Of a DNA stretch of 64,000 bases, positions 13,301 through 25,000 are shown piece after piece. The translations under genes were made by a program, and so were the position numbers. The notes beneath the pieces were generated by a model. That model saw nothing but the letters and a program-made list of their open reading frames with translations. It was not told the DNA's origin and ran no database searches. Each line of letters starts with the position of its first letter. Within the stretch, counting starts at the first letter, position 1. This DNA comes from Undaria pinnatifida (taxonomy: Eukaryota; Sar; Phaeophyceae; Laminariales; Alariaceae): NCBI GenBank assembly GCA_012845835.1, contig JABAKD010000019.1, positions 4,259,994 to 4,323,993 of the forward strand. Reading direction: 5' to 3'.

Positions 13301-13869
13301 GGTTGTTGGGGGAGAAAGTTAGCGGGCGAGAGACGGATGCTTTCATGTGCTGCGCTCAGAGAGCTGTGCGACACTGTGTTGTTTTGTATCTCTCAAGTCT
13401 CTCGTTGACGCGTGCTGCACTCAAGAGAGCTGTATCGTTCTGTATCGCAAAATCTCTTGTTGACACGGCCCACGGTTTTGCCCGAGGTTGGCTGCAGGCG
13501 TCAATTTGCTTAGGATTTCAGCAATCGACCCCCCCCCCCCCCCCCCCCCTCCTCCTTCTGCCCGGCTGCTCAACGCCCGTCAATCCTCACCAAACTCTCT
13601 AACCCAAGGCCCAAGTGCTGGACTCGGTGGGCTGGGAGAGGGTCGACATATTCAACTCCGAAGGCATGTCCCCGTACAAGGACCTCGTTGTCGCGAGCGA
13701 GTGGCTCAACTCCGAGGGCACGAGCATCGTCTGCCACCTCGTCGATAACTCCCCCAACAAGCCGCTTCTTCCGACAAAAGACGCGGGAGAAGTGGAGCCG
13801 GGGGGCGGGGGGAGGGAGGAGGAGGTGGAAGATTTGATTAGTGGGCTCGACGATGATGACAGTGCATGA
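1394..13869 (+). CDS. DUF676/ROG1-like alpha/beta-hydrolase, probable pseudo-lipase
   Basis: Eight exons read in one continuous frame: 1394-1584, 3500-3608, 4862-4932, 6165-6264, 8205-8284, 9972-10250, 10875-11031 and 13609-13869 (TGA), about 415 residues, with GT-AG introns and matching phases. Family marks in order: HIWILVHGMRGD (first strand and oxyanion loop), VVVAECNSA, YISFIGHGLGGIYAR (nucleophile elbow), FITLGTPHLGS, then LRLFRRRVLYANVKLDTTV, which carries the usual acid residue, and a C-terminal WERVDIF...IVCHLVDN block. DUF676 proteins such as yeast ROG1 are serine lipases acting on acylglycerols or phospholipids. Here the elbow reads GHGLGG where GHSLGG is expected (codon GGC at 4910-4912), and the C-terminal AHN-type histidine appears to be tyrosine (13675-13677), so catalysis is doubtful. 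The glycine- and serine-rich stretch in exon six and the acidic tail look like lineage-specific additions. The first coding exon follows a good acceptor at 1392-1393; translation starts at ATG 1403 or in an unseen upstream exon. The exon-five acceptor is the weakest junction. Confidence 0.87.
1695..1830 (-). repeat. Family H fragment, reversed
   Basis: GTTGCTTGCCTTAGTGATTT, CAACCATTGACCACGCACCC and CGCCTCCGACATTTGGG are the reverse of the distal part of the 9.4 kb copy. Confidence 0.6.
1896..2161 (+). mobile_element. MITE, GACGCGTGC family, copy 1
   Basis: About 265 bp with imperfect terminal inverted repeats of consensus GACGCGTGCTACGATAGAG. The body shares with other copies the blocks GGGAGCTTGAGACCTCTC, CCATGGCCTAGGTAC, GTCGTATTTCCGACGAT and GGAGCCCCGTCATTCAGAA. 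No coding capacity. Lies in the first intron of the hydrolase gene. Confidence 0.8.
2164..2345 (+). repeat. TGCTGG/TGG simple-sequence array
   Basis: Imperfect CTGGTGGCTGGTGCTGGTG units for about 180 bp, starting right after MITE copy 1. Confidence 0.9.
2740..3140 (+). repeat. Family J repeat (GATCTA-rich)
   Basis: CTCATGTTACCGGGTGGGAG, CGATCTACGTGATCTAACA and a tandem set of ACATCGTGATCTATCCGAGG-like words. It aligns with the reverse of 26.7-26.96 kb. Confidence 0.75.
4388..4620 (-). repeat. Family I repeat, reversed
   Basis: GTTACCCTTCATGCAACTCG, TTTTTGCGTGCAATGTCTGC, CGTGCTCCGTCCCGGCATTG and CTATGCATGAAATGAGTTC. Confidence 0.8.
4625..4735 (-). repeat. Family I half-copy in tandem
   Basis: Repeats CTGCCTGGTTGGTGAA, CCGACGTGCTCCGTCCCGGC and CAGCCATGCACAAAGTGAGT directly after the larger reversed copy. 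Confidence 0.78.
5015..5073. repeat. 21-bp-arm inverted repeat
   Basis: TAAGACCACCCCGCGGCAGGC at 5015-5035 pairs with 5053-5073 with two mismatches. It sits just upstream of a three-copy tandem array that also carries the TGGTCTTA word, in an intron of the hydrolase gene. Confidence 0.85.
5145..5478 (+). repeat. Tandem repeat, about 114 bp, three copies
   Basis: Units share TTTTTCGTGACAAGCCGATT, CACCTGGTCTTATCTCCC, GATGGTCTTAAACGGGATGG and AGTGTCGGCCACCTGAAGAG. The last copy diverges most. Confidence 0.92.
6755..7362 (+). mobile_element. MITE, GACGCGTGC family, copy 2, with internal minisatellite
   Basis: The left part matches the family (CTGAGGCTTTTCC, AAGGAGCTC) and the right end reads ATCTATCGCAGCGCGCGTC. 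Between them sits a 49-bp tandem array not found in the standard copies. The left terminal repeat is poorly preserved. Confidence 0.6.
6910..7297 (+). repeat. 49-bp minisatellite, about eight copies
   Basis: Near-identical units built from GTAGAATATTC twice, GTGGATTTGGGG, then TGAAGGAAGAAACCC. Because 49 is not a multiple of three the array cycles through all frames and is open in a long minus-strand frame, which is an artefact of the repeat. High identity suggests recent expansion. Confidence 0.95.
8354..8522 (+). repeat. ATTCAAAAA minisatellite
   Basis: About fourteen units of ATTCAAAAAATTC type with an A-run inside. Confidence 0.9.
8692..8850 (+). repeat. Family D repeat
   Basis: ACTTTCGGAGCTCTTAACA, ACACGACTTCGAAAACATTC and GCTCGCGCAACCCACC. 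Three dispersed copies in the window, noncoding. Confidence 0.72.
8899..9174 (+). mobile_element. MITE, GACGCGTGC family, copy 3
   Basis: Ends GACGTAAGCTACGATCGAG and CCTCTATCGTAGCGTGTGTC are inverted repeats. The body carries GGGAGCTCAAGACCTCTC, CCATGGCCTAGGTAC and GGAGCCCCGTCATTCAGGAA. About 276 bp, noncoding, in an intron of the hydrolase gene. Confidence 0.82.
9368..9412 (+). repeat. GGA microsatellite
   Basis: About fifteen GGA units, in an intron of the hydrolase gene. Confidence 0.9.
9430..9835 (+). repeat. Family H transposon remnant
   Basis: Contains AGAGCTGCCCTTGTGGCAA, AACGATCGCTGTCCTGGGAG, ACGGCCGAACAGAAAGG and AAAGGAATCCGTGGTCAATG. The translated words EETIAVLGDE and ERNPWSMAK are conserved against the 55.6 kb copy, so this may once have been coding. 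Family unknown. Confidence 0.6.
11295..11375 (-). repeat. Family C fragment
   Basis: CGCAGCTCGCGAAGATGAG, TATCGACCCTAAATTCGTCG and AACTCACAGCTGACGTCC. The same words recur at 39.4 kb and, diverged, at 22.4 kb. Confidence 0.75.
11440..11735 (-). repeat. Family B, three reversed units
   Basis: Reverse units share AGCCCCCAAATCCCTCCCT, TACTAACTTCAAGTAAA and TTGTCC, with an ATAATTAAACGCAAA-type spacer. The last carries CAGCTGTGAAGGCGTTAAC. Confidence 0.85.
11844..12091 (+). mobile_element. MITE, GACGCGTGC family, copy 4
   Basis: Left end GACGCGCGTGCTACCGTAG and a degenerate right end ACACCTCTATCGCCGGG. The body retains CCATGGCCTA, GGTACACAACGAAAATCGTGC and TTCGGGAGGTTAAGAC. Confidence 0.7.
12215..12727 (+). 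repeat. Tandem array of a ~105-bp unit (family B)
   Basis: About five units containing AACGCCTTCACAACTGGAAA, CCCGTTTTTGGGGACAAA, TTACTTGGAAATAGTGTAGG and GAGGGGTATAGAGGTCCTC. Single or few copies of the same unit occur elsewhere in the window, so it is both tandem and dispersed. Confidence 0.92.
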
Positions 13870-15539
13870 CGCTGGGCGAGGTGTTCGCGGCAGTTTGCAG
13901 GGGGGGAGAGGTTAGGGGTTGGGCTGGGGGGGGTGGCTGGGTTGGGGTTGGGGGGGGTGGCGGCAGACGCGCATTTTGCTCGTCTGGCGTCTAGGTTTGC
14001 GTGCGTTCATGCACAGGAAAAAAGAGCACGCTAAATATATATTTTCATTTTGCACGTGATCGCCGGGTAGTAACCGGAGGCGCGGAGCAGTTTTTGTTCT
14101 CTCTTGAGGTTGAGGGCGGGGGGGGGGGGGGGGGGGGCGGGGTTGTGTTACGTTGTTGTGCTCGTCCCCGGGGGTTTTTTAGTCGGGGTTTGTTTATCGT
14201 GGCGGGCGGCGCTGTAAAAGGGGGGGGCGGGCGGGGGGGGGGGGGGGCAGTAGGCTGAACAGCTCGTCCGCCCGTCTGAGGTAGATGCGGAAGATGCATA
14301 TTATTTGTGGGACCTCGCTATTTTTTTGGCTTGTGTTGTGTTATGGTGCGTGATCGATCGTCTGGTTTGTCACACAGTTAGCTACAGTAGTTTTTACGGG
14401 AAGAAGAGTGAGTGAGCCGGAGGGAGAACCCAAAATGCATTTGCTTCATTTTTGCGTGTGTGTTTGTGATGGTTCCTTTCTTTTTGAATTTTGGGGGCGG
14501 CGCGCTTGATGTGCGCAGGCAATGCTTTTTTTTAATGAAAGTATTCGAGTTTTGCTTGTGGTGAGCGAGTCCTGTTGGAAGGGCAGTCCAACGGTCTGTA
14601 CTGCGGCCATATATAGCAATGCGTGCTATGCAATACTTCCTGCAATTCGTTTGTCGTTCGAGGGTGCTTATCCGTAACCATGTGTGCGGTCGCTGCCTTT
14701 CAGCAGCTCGTTAATCGAGGGCGATCAGACGCGGTAGCCGCGCCTGCATTCTTGACCCCCATCCGTTCACTTGGGAGCGGCGATAAGGTGTGTACCACAG
14801 CCTTTTTGAGGGGATTGGGCAGTGTGGTTCTACAATAGGGATCGTCTACTGCGGTGCAGGGTTGCCTCTGGCTGCAATGGTCACTTACACGAGGGTTGCT
14901 TCGATGTTGCATCGGTTGACATGCCGTTAGATATTACCGTCCGCCAGCTCGACAGTATAGTCAAGGGCGATCGTAAGTTTGGAGGAGGTAGTATGGGAAC
15001 GTTTCGCAGAAAATGCGGGAGGGAGGTGCTGTCTCGATGGAAATATTTTCCCCATGAAGACGTCGGCTTGCCGGTAACATGGTGCATCTTACGTTGCAAT
15101 GTGAAGAGTTGGCAGGGGCTAAGAACTGGGTTGCTATTATATGAGGCACAGTATTCACCCATGACCCTCCGGTGGGGAAGGCGTACTGGGTAGACAGAAT
15201 CGTAGGCACACTAGACTGCACTGCTGTCCGACCACGAGGCGGACACTCCGCGGCAGGAAGAGTCAATCTAAAAGACAAGAAAAAAAATACCGCTGTCAAC
15301 TGCTGCTATTATTTACTGTGTATGTGTTTTCTTTTTGTTCACGTTGTTGGTGTATTGTTCTGCCTTACGCATGCGTAACATACTGTCCACCTTGTGCATG
15401 GGTGGATGGAAACCCCTGCCCGTTTCGAGTTGCGGTACGTACCAAAGGTCACGCCGTTCCGGGGGGGGGGGGGTGGCTCAGGGCATAATGCCCTCTAAAC
15501 AGAGCCCACACTACCTTGTTTGATACCTACCTTCACGAT

Positions 15540-15650
15540 GGTACACACTCCGTAACACGCGCGATCGAAGTATCACACGCAGCCGGCAAAGCTGAGTTTT
15601 GATCAAAAAATCATTTTTGGTCGATCTCACAGATAAAGTGTACTGGTAGT
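15540..15650 (-). repeat. Family C repeat, truncated and reversed
   Basis: TACACACTCCGTAACACGCG, CGATCGAAGTATCACACGC and TGGTCGATCTCACAG. Confidence 0.75.
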
Positions 15651-15840
15651 TCCAATTTCTTTAAATATACCTCATACCCGTATGTGTCCCCTAATTAAGC
15701 ATGCCTTTTCCAAAGATACTAACATCCATTCCCGCTCCACAAACCCCAGATTTCCTACGTTCAATCTTTCAGAAACCAATTCTTGTCGAATTACTTTTTT
15801 TTCTTCATTCTTACTTTTTCTTTCTTCCTTTGAGTGTCAT

Positions 15841-15972
15841 CCCACAATAGAGGGGTGCGGCGAAAGTTTCGGAGCTATTAACATGAGGAGGGAGATAGCT
15901 CAATTTTTCGCCCTTCACGTGACGTTCGAAGGCATTCTTTCGCTCGCGCAATCCGACCAACATTTCCATGTG
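15841..15972 (+). repeat. Family D repeat
   Basis: AGTTTCGGAGCTATTAACA, GTGACGTTCGAAGGCATTC and GCTCGCGCAATCCGACC. Confidence 0.72.
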
Positions 15973-18900
15973 CGCTAAGGGTCCTAAAACAAGTATAATA
16001 ATAATAAGACGACTCGTCGCATACCTCGTACCCGTATCAGACCAAGAGTCGTTTTAAGGTAGCCCCCCGAGCTTTTCTTTTTAACGAAATCGCCGGTTTT
16101 GAAACCAGCTCCCGGCCGTATCTCCTGGAATACGGTGCCCCTTGCCAAGCCGACGTCGTCGTTCGATAGTAGTAGCAGTCCTTCCTTTGCAAAAACAAGA
16201 ATATATTTAGACTACACGCGAAGTTTTTTTTGTCATGGGGCATCCTTCCTCGTGTCGAGCAGCCATGAAACGTTCATTAAAGAGAATCTCGGCGGGGTTT
16301 TTCGGTGGGGGGGGCTATATCGACGAATCAATCCTAACCGGTAGCTCCTTGCTTTTTGTGAGCTCAGCCGGCCTGGGAAACGTTTGACCCCAAAAAGTGC
16401 AACCCCTTGCGTGGGCGGGATGACTCCGGGATGACTCCCGTGCAAGTTGCCTGATGTGCTGCTGCTGATGCTGGCTTGCTTGTGTTCCGCCGTCGTACAA
16501 TTCATTGCGTTCGGCATTGCACCGCCAAGTGACCTTGCTGCGTTTTTGCAAATATACCGACCGGTATAGACTTATGCATCTTTGTTTCGTGTTTTTTTAG
16601 CACAGAGTTCGCCTCTCTAGGAGGGGAAATCGGCACGGACACTGGTTTCGCTGGATGCAAATTGGATAGATGGAAATGTCAATTTAGCGTTAGCATAAAC
16701 ATACACGAGCGCGAGTGGGTCCAGCGCAGCATAGGCGTGTTCGGCACGTGGGTGAAGCAGCTAGCTACTACGCGGACCGCGTGTTTTGTGTGTTGTGGCT
16801 GCCGATCTCCGATGTGATGGGGGCGCCAATTGGTCAGGCCAACGTTTGGGAGCGCGTGGGGGTGGGGGGGCGGGCACTAAGCGGTCACGGACGGACGTGT
16901 TGGAACATCGCTCCACGTGAGATTCCTTTATTTATCGGGAAAATAACAAGCCCTCTTTTTTAGGGGATTTCCTTGTACTTCGTAAGTACACCATCATACA
17001 GGCGATTCAGCTTGGTACGATTTTTCGACGAGAGTTTTTGGTCGTGGTCCGGCGCAGTGTTTCTCACGACATCACCCGTATAAAGTATGGATATTAATAG
17101 TAGTGATACGAATACCAACCACCGTAAAAAACGTACCCCCCTGGTGGTATTGTTTTCCGCGTGTATGCTATCACCATGAATGTTTCCAAGCTTTGACCCA
17201 CTGCGGTACAAGGCTGTCAGTACTCTATTATGTAGTACGTATGACGGTGTCATACGGACTGCCGACGATTGATGTTAGATGTGCTGTCGTGTACGCTTTC
17301 CCGTACGACTGCTTCAGTACCAGTAGTAGTAGAAGACGGTTCGAGCTCGCGCCTGGCTGCAGACCGCACATAATTAAATGTCGTGGGAAGCACACAACAC
17401 CCCGGATAATTAATAAACAGGTACTTGTACGACGTTGGGGAAACTGTTGAAACACGTCCCCGGTTCAAAAGAAAACTTCCGAGTATGGTCATTAACCGTG
17501 TCGTGTTGAAAAATGATCAAGTAAAGAGGGAAGTAGCGCGGTTAGATCCGCAATTGAATCTGAAATTCACAATAAAAAACCGTCGCGTGAGGTATGAACA
17601 GGTGCTTCCGACAACTTAATAATTACCAGGTAGACTATACATCGGACGTGTTTTTTAGTTCATTCGTAGGTACCGGGTCAGAAACAACACTGTGACGGAT
17701 TTGAACCGGGAAGATTCGGGGTAAAAATGGGAGCGCACACCACACCACACCACACCACACAAACCAGGTGGAGCTTTTACTGCTGCATGCGGTACCGGAA
17801 GGAAATGTATGTACTGTAGTACTGGAAGGAAACACCTCTGGAGTGCGAAAAATATATGAAAATCAGACGAAAACGGAGACAGTCCAGCCAGCTATCATCG
17901 GGAAAGAAGCAGGATCACAGCCGTCCCCCGTCAACGCTAAATCAACTAATTAAACTGTAACTCAAGGGTTTTACCACTGACCGACCGCAAAAAGAGCACC
18001 ATCATATGAGCACCATCATATTTAGACTTTACTCGTATCTCCGATGGCGATAAGATGGCGATACAGTAGTAACACCCCCCCCAAAAAAATGTGAGTGAAC
18101 GTGTACGATGCAAATTCATCGGTAACGTTTCAACAGGAGAAGGTCTTGTTGCGCGTAATCAGTTGGGTGCGGACTCGGTAAATAGCAGATAGATGGCACA
18201 CAATCACGCGAGACTGCAGCTCGCAAGGGCAAACACCCGCATTAGTTTAGTCCCTACGCCATCGTCTTCAAAGCTATCGCAACCTCAAAACTCCCCAAGT
18301 TCACCATGTTGTCGGCCAAAGCGATGAATCATGTGCGTAACAGAACCCCCCCCCCCCCCCCCCCCTCCGTTTCTTTTGCTACTTTCACGCCAAGGTTAAC
18401 GAGGAAGACAGAAGCAACCAGGAGAGGCTAAAAACCCACGCAGTTGACCCTTGCCATCACGCCGTAAGAAGACACGCTGACGATTCCCCCTTCCCCCTTC
18501 CTCTAAGCTGAGGTGTGATTTTGTTTTCAGTTTTTCTTCTCTCTGATTTTCCGTTTTGTCTTGTTCTCGGTTCTGGACCGTCGAAGTTGACAAATTAAAA
18601 GAAACAAAACAATTAAAATAGGGCCGCCGCTGAGGAGGTTTACGCAGGATGGAAATCCGGTCAATATTAATATGTGCTATATTAATATGCTGTTAATAAG
18701 TGCGCGAGGAACGTCAACTTCGGGTTTCGCGCGTCAAGTGGACTCCACAACGCTGGGACACAACACGCTACATCGCGCAACACAAAACGCAGTCCTTCGC
18801 AGACGATATCCCCACCCCCCAATCGCAAAAAGCCTCCAACAGGGGAAGCAAAACCATGCTTCACTTGTGACGCAATAATACCGAAATGTCATGTCCAATC

Positions 18901-19294
18901 GACGCGCCCAAAAATCCTGGAACTTGGACCTTCATTTTTTGTTTTTTTTCCCTCGCATAATAAAAGGGGAAAGGGAACAACGAAAAAATAGTCCCACAAA
19001 AAAAAAAACGGCAAGAAGCCAAAAAAACGAGGCCGACCAAACGATGGGAGGGTCGTGCGTACATTTATGTGTGTACGTACAACGTAGCAAACGGTTTCTC
19101 ACGAAAGCCACACATTACCCCCCCGTCCCCCCCGTCCCCCCGCCGACGCCGGCGAAAAAACAAGAAGAGAAACTATTCAAAACGAAACGCTTCATGGGTA
19201 GCCAGCCGTCCCGTCCCGTCCCCTCCCCCCCAATCCATGCCGTCCGTTCTGCCTATGGTTGTTTCATCTTTCTCGTATTTGATGTGATAAATGT

Positions 19295-22013
19295 TTACTG
19301 GATGCCGCCGGTGTATACTCCGCGCGAGATCTGTTCGAAAGCGGGCATGCCACCCGTGATGAGGTTGTGGGTGACGAGGCCGGAGATGCCCATCATGGCC
19401 GCGCGTCCGTTGTGGAGCTCCTTGAGCTGGCAATGGCAACCACAAAAATCCAACAACAAAAAGGCAAACGTGCACAACAAGGGGAAAGGAAAAGGAAAAA
19501 TGTCGAGGGAAAGAGAAACGCACGCGCAACGCAGCAAGAGGTAAGATAAAAGGAGTTGAAAAACAGGAAACAGAAAAAAAACACAGCACCGATTATCCGA
19601 TTTATCATTCGGATGGCGCGCCACGGCAACAAGCAAAAAAACACACACACACATACACCCGAGATCGAAAACACCTACAGTACTCGCATACAATGCCAGG
19701 TACAAAAGAAGCAAACACACACACGAGAAAAGTACGAAGCACATTCAAGAAAAAACCAAAAAAAGAACAACAAGACATGAAACGTGACTGTTTTCCCACC
19801 TGGAAGTTGCGCCACGTCGAGTCCCCCTCCCCGCCGTCGAACAGATCGGTCGACCCCACGTAGTCCCCGGGGATGTATCCCGGCTTCAGCTTGATCTGCG
19901 AGATCACGTACTCAAGGAAACCGATGAACATCACGATCTACATGCACCAGCAAAACACGGCGGCGGGCAGAAGAGTAGAGCAGACAAGAGGGGGGGGGCG
20001 AAGGCGAGAGTAAGAGGCAGGGACAACATGACCATGATCATCTGAACCAACGGCGTACGGGAGTGAACACAGGACGACACCGTGGCATACATTATATCGA
20101 GACCCGCACATGAAAGCTAAGGGATTTAAATACCACCACCACACATAAATATGTCAGGAGGCGGACGGCACTATGACCCCTTGATCGACGGCAAGTTTCC
20201 AATCATTTACCTTGACCGACGCCAAGCTACGAGGTTTTAGTGTGGAATCATCCGTTTCACACCCTTGACCGACGGACGTTTTCCCTTCAAGGATCGTCTC
20301 CTCTGACATACCTCCTACTACATAGCGCAGCGTTCACAGCCCTCGAAACCGCCCACACATCTAACCCCTGTCACCCCGACCCGCAACCAAAAGCCTGAAA
20401 CCGGGGGATGGGAACCCGGGGATGGGTTCTAACAATCTCCCCTTAACGCCTTTACAATTGGAAACCCGTTGGGGGGGGGGAATTACTTGATATTAGTATA
20501 GGGAGGGGTTTCGGGGTTTGGAAGGGGATAACCCCCGCCTGCAACGAAATCAGAAACTCGGGCATGGCTTCTGAAAACTCCCGTAGTATTGACATCAATT
20601 TGTCCTTCGAGGCAGAAACTTACCCGTTTCAGCAGGCGCTGACTTGAGCAAGGGGCGAGGGGGTGGAGTTATGGGGGCAGGGGACGGTGGCACGGTCCCC
20701 CGCCGATCAACGAACGAGGGCGATGCCAATGGAAACACAGCAGAGGATTGCCCGGCACTAAAAAAAAAAAAGGGCGAAAAAACCAAGGGAGCTCTTCAAC
20801 CGACCCTTATCCAGGCCGGCTGGTTGGATGGCCGGCTAAAGTTAATGACGCCGATGTTCACGTACGTACAGAAAAGAAAAACGTGCGAGGCACACCCCAA
20901 CGAACAGAACACAAAGGTCTGCCCCTGACCCCGGGGGGACAGCACGCCTACCCTCTTGCCATGACTGCTGTACATACTACATGACAACAACTGCGTATGC
21001 CAATTCTCAACAGGTGAAAAAATATAGTGACGTCCATGACCTGGCTCTCTTATTCATGCGGAGGCTGTGAGTATTTCATGAGGTATTGTAGCATAACGTC
21101 AACTACGGTAACGTTGAGAAAATTTTCTATTAATAGTAGAGATAAACACTACACCCACCCACCCACCCACCTACCCGCACACACCGACCGACAACTACAG
21201 ATACCCAAAGCCATCCACCCACCCACCCACTCACCTACCCATACGCACCCATTTGTACCCCCCCCCACGACCGACCCATACCCCCCCCCCAACCCACCCC
21301 CCCACCTACCGACCCATACCCACCCACCCACCCACCTACTAAAAAGAGAGCGTGCTGTGTGCACAATCCACACATTTTTCATGCTACAGCACACAATAGC
21401 TCCCGCCACAAAAACAAATGGTCGTCGAGCGACGTGCTTCGTATGTACCAGTATACACCTTCACCACAACAACAAATGGTCGTCGATCGACGTGCTTGGC
21501 ATGTACCAGCAGTACGCACCAGAAGTATGTACCAGTAGTACTTACGTATTACGAGTAGTCAGTCTGTACCTGCAAGATGCCCTCCGGCGGCACCTCGAAT
21601 ATGGCCTTGCAGGGGTTGGACGACAGACCTCCGTTGTACAACGGGTGCCAGTTTTCCTGAAAAACACGAAAAACACGAAAAACACGCACCACCAAACCGC
21701 ACGCAATGATGGCGGGGGGCAGGGAGGGAGGGGGGGGGGGGGGGGGGTGAGTGGGGGTAGGAGGGAGGGGGCGCTTTTGAGCACCCCGAAATAACGGTGG
21801 CGGCGAGGAGGAGGTGACTGAGGGGCGCGTGGTTCTTAATATCAGGTGTTTTGTTTGTCTCGATTCCTCGAGAGAGCTCACTCTGAAGAGCAGCCAGTCG
21901 GGATAGGGAGCAAAAGCTACGACGGGAATGGTCCTGTTCACGGTATCATCTTGGGGGCTGGAACCCAGTAACTACCCGGCACACAATATCATCGAAGCGT
22001 TAATGCGCTGACG

Positions 22014-22044
<31 letters not shown>

Positions 22045-25000
22045 GGAGTGCGGAAATTTTTGAGCATGACGCAAAAAAAAGCGGTGGTGGTGGTCAGTGG
22101 GGTGGTGGGGCCAGGTTCCAATGCTTTAGTAGCAAGTTTTTGTTATTCGCTCGCAAGGGAGAGAATCAGTCGCGAAAGAGCCTGCAGTTGTCTAGGAGAG
22201 ATAAAGGTAATGTAGTATATTAGTGCGCAGAACGGTCATGGACCGAAACCGCCCTCGGTGAAATCGCCCTGTTTTTCACCCTGCCAGCATCCAGGGGGTT
22301 GAGTCAACGATGGTAGCTTCATAGAGTGACACACCTGTAAAAACGCGCCCGGCCAGTATCAACGCAGCTCGCAAACATCAGAGCTTGCATAGATGAGTAT
22401 CGACCCTACAGCAATATTAATCGAACCCACACGAGGACGTACGTGAAATTGTGTTCTCTAAAAACCTAGCCCATTTCAAAAACGCAACTATTATCCGAAC
22501 ACAGCAAAAATACCGCATGCAGTTGTGAAGGCATCAGAAGCACCGCACTCTGAAAAAAACGGCCAAACATCCCGTGACGACGTTCGCAGACGCGAGCGGG
22601 TCTTTTGCGAGCTGTTCATACAAGCACACAAACAACAAGAAAAAAATCCACTGGGGGGGCTGAGAACGAGCCGTTACCATGATTACATGGGCGGACAAAA
22701 CGTTGCAGCAAGGTTTTTTTGGGTGACCTTTTGCCCACACTTGGGCGGGCAAAACGTTGCTTTGGTACTATTAATACATGGGTGGACAAAACGTTGCATG
22801 CATGCTGCAACGTTTTGTCCACCCATGCATTTATAGTACCGACTCGTTCTCAGCCCACCAAGCGGATAACCGGTGCCTTTTTTTTCGTATGCAGCGGGCG
22901 GCGTTTCTCTCAAAAAAAGCAATTACGATAGTACCACCCTTCTCCCACTAGTATTAAACACCATCTACCATGCAATATGCGACACCAGCTACGTAACAAT
23001 CTCTTATTCTTGGCCAGGCGGAATGTTTATGTAAGGCAAGGTATGTGTCCCACACAATTATCAGTAAACGAAAACTCGGACCTGAAACTCTTAACTGCCA
23101 AATGCTCAAGTGCTGTCGCTCATTCTCTGTATGCGTGTATACACCAAGGAGGGACAATGCTGGCCAAAAAGAAAAACTGACCATTTAGGCAAAAAGCGAA
23201 AACGTCAGGGAGCCGGGTACGTTGTGGATGTGGATGTTGAATGCAGTTCCCCCATCCCGGGGAAGCGGAATGATTCACTGGTATCCTATCACGCGGGGAC
23301 ACGACTGCCGTGACGTCTTGCTAAGAGCGTGTTCCAAGGTGTCGCGCGCTGCAAGTAACATGCCGACGAGAAACCATTACTCGGAATGATACAGCAGTAC
23401 GAGCGAAGGCTGACAACCGCAGCTCGAGCTGGCCGGGTCGACGCAGCACACAACGCGCAGACACCACTTCCACGAACGCGTGGTAGAACTAACTCCACGT
23501 CGATTCCAACACTCTCCGAAACCAATTTCTAGAACGCCTGTACGGGAGCCGGAGCTGCATCTACAAGGCCGCTTTGTCTCGAAACAACAGCACGTATTCC
23601 AGCGCGCCATTACCTACTGCAAGTATCACCGCGCACGTAAAACGCCCAGCAGTGAGAAGGTGCTTCACCTCTCGAAAACAACAGTGGGCGTTGTGGAGGG
23701 GGCGGGGGCGCTCTGAACTGCTCATTTGTTTCGCTTGACTACGCAGAGTCCACAATACCACAAAAAGGATGGAATAACCCACCCCGCCCCCACCCCTTCC
23801 CCCTCTTCTAATGCCCGGCCGATGACGTGTAACTACAACGAGAGAAAAAAAAAAAGCGTTCTACAGAAAACAATGAACGGGATGCGGAGGAAGGGGGGGG
23901 GTTAGAGGGATCCGCACAGACTAAGTAGCTTGTACAGCTGTTGCGAACACTCGTACAAATAGGTATATCCCCCCCCCCCCCCGGCCCCCCCTTGCACCGA
24001 AGCATCCGCTCTGCAACAAAAAAGCGGCGGAACCACGACTCGCGCAGGCAGCAGCACAAGATTTTCGCCAGTAGCATATGCAAGCATTGGGCACTAGTGC
24101 ATACACATCTACTTTCCAGCTTCTGGACAAGCCGCGGTCACAGGTGTAAACCCTTTCTCACGGTTCTTGCCTTCAATTTTGATCGCGCATAGGGTTCAGC
24201 AGTCCCACTGCTCGTCGATTTTTCATACCAGTGTTACTAACTCACGCTCTCGCGCTTTCCGCAAATCAAGTTGTGCACAAGAAAAAGTCCCCACGAATAT
24301 TTACGAGTACGCACTCGAGGGAATTCGAACTCACGAAACTGACCTATACCAGGCTCAAGGATAACCTGATACGCCACCGGGGCGACCGGACTATGTACAC
24401 CAGGTCAAGTATTATATTGCTAAACACGTACGTACTGCTGTAAACTTCAGTCGTAACCCCTCTGGAACTGAAAACCCGTTTATATTCATAACTGATTCAA
24501 CCTTCGATCGTATCACCTCTACAACTGCAAACCCGTTTGGGGAATATTTACTCAGATTAGTGTACGGAGGGGTTTGGGGGCTCTAAACCCACTGGAAACC
24601 CGTTTTTGACTGGTGTAACCATAAGTCGTAACCCCTCTACAACTGGAAACCCCTTTTGAGAGGACCATTTTACTTGGAATAAGTGTAGGGAAGGGTTTCG
24701 GGGCTCTGACAATAACTGAAACCTTTAAACCTTTCACTACCCCAAAAATGTATTCCACAAAATTTCCAACAAGTCTGTCGCCAAAAGCTTGTGTACAGTG
24801 CAGGACAACGGTAGTTCTAAAGGGGTTCAAAACTACCTGGTACATACAGAACACCCCCACGTTAGGCGACAAACAGCTTCGATCTAGTGCGGGGAAAATG
24901 TTGCAGAAGCAAAAAGCTTTCAACAACGACTAAGGGCTAGCTAGCTAGCCGGAAGACCGCGACCCCACGAGCAAACGCTCGGGAGTAGACAAACGTAAGG

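Larger units (their letters stand above)
13870..19294. other. Intergenic region between convergent genes
   Basis: Both flanking genes end towards this stretch. It holds G-runs near 13.9-14.25 kb, a family-C fragment at 15,540-15,650, a family-D copy at 15,841-15,972 and a C-run near 18.35 kb. Open frames near 14.6-15.2 kb and 17.4-17.9 kb carry no motif, and I see no splice-linked partner. No gene is called. Confidence 0.5.
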
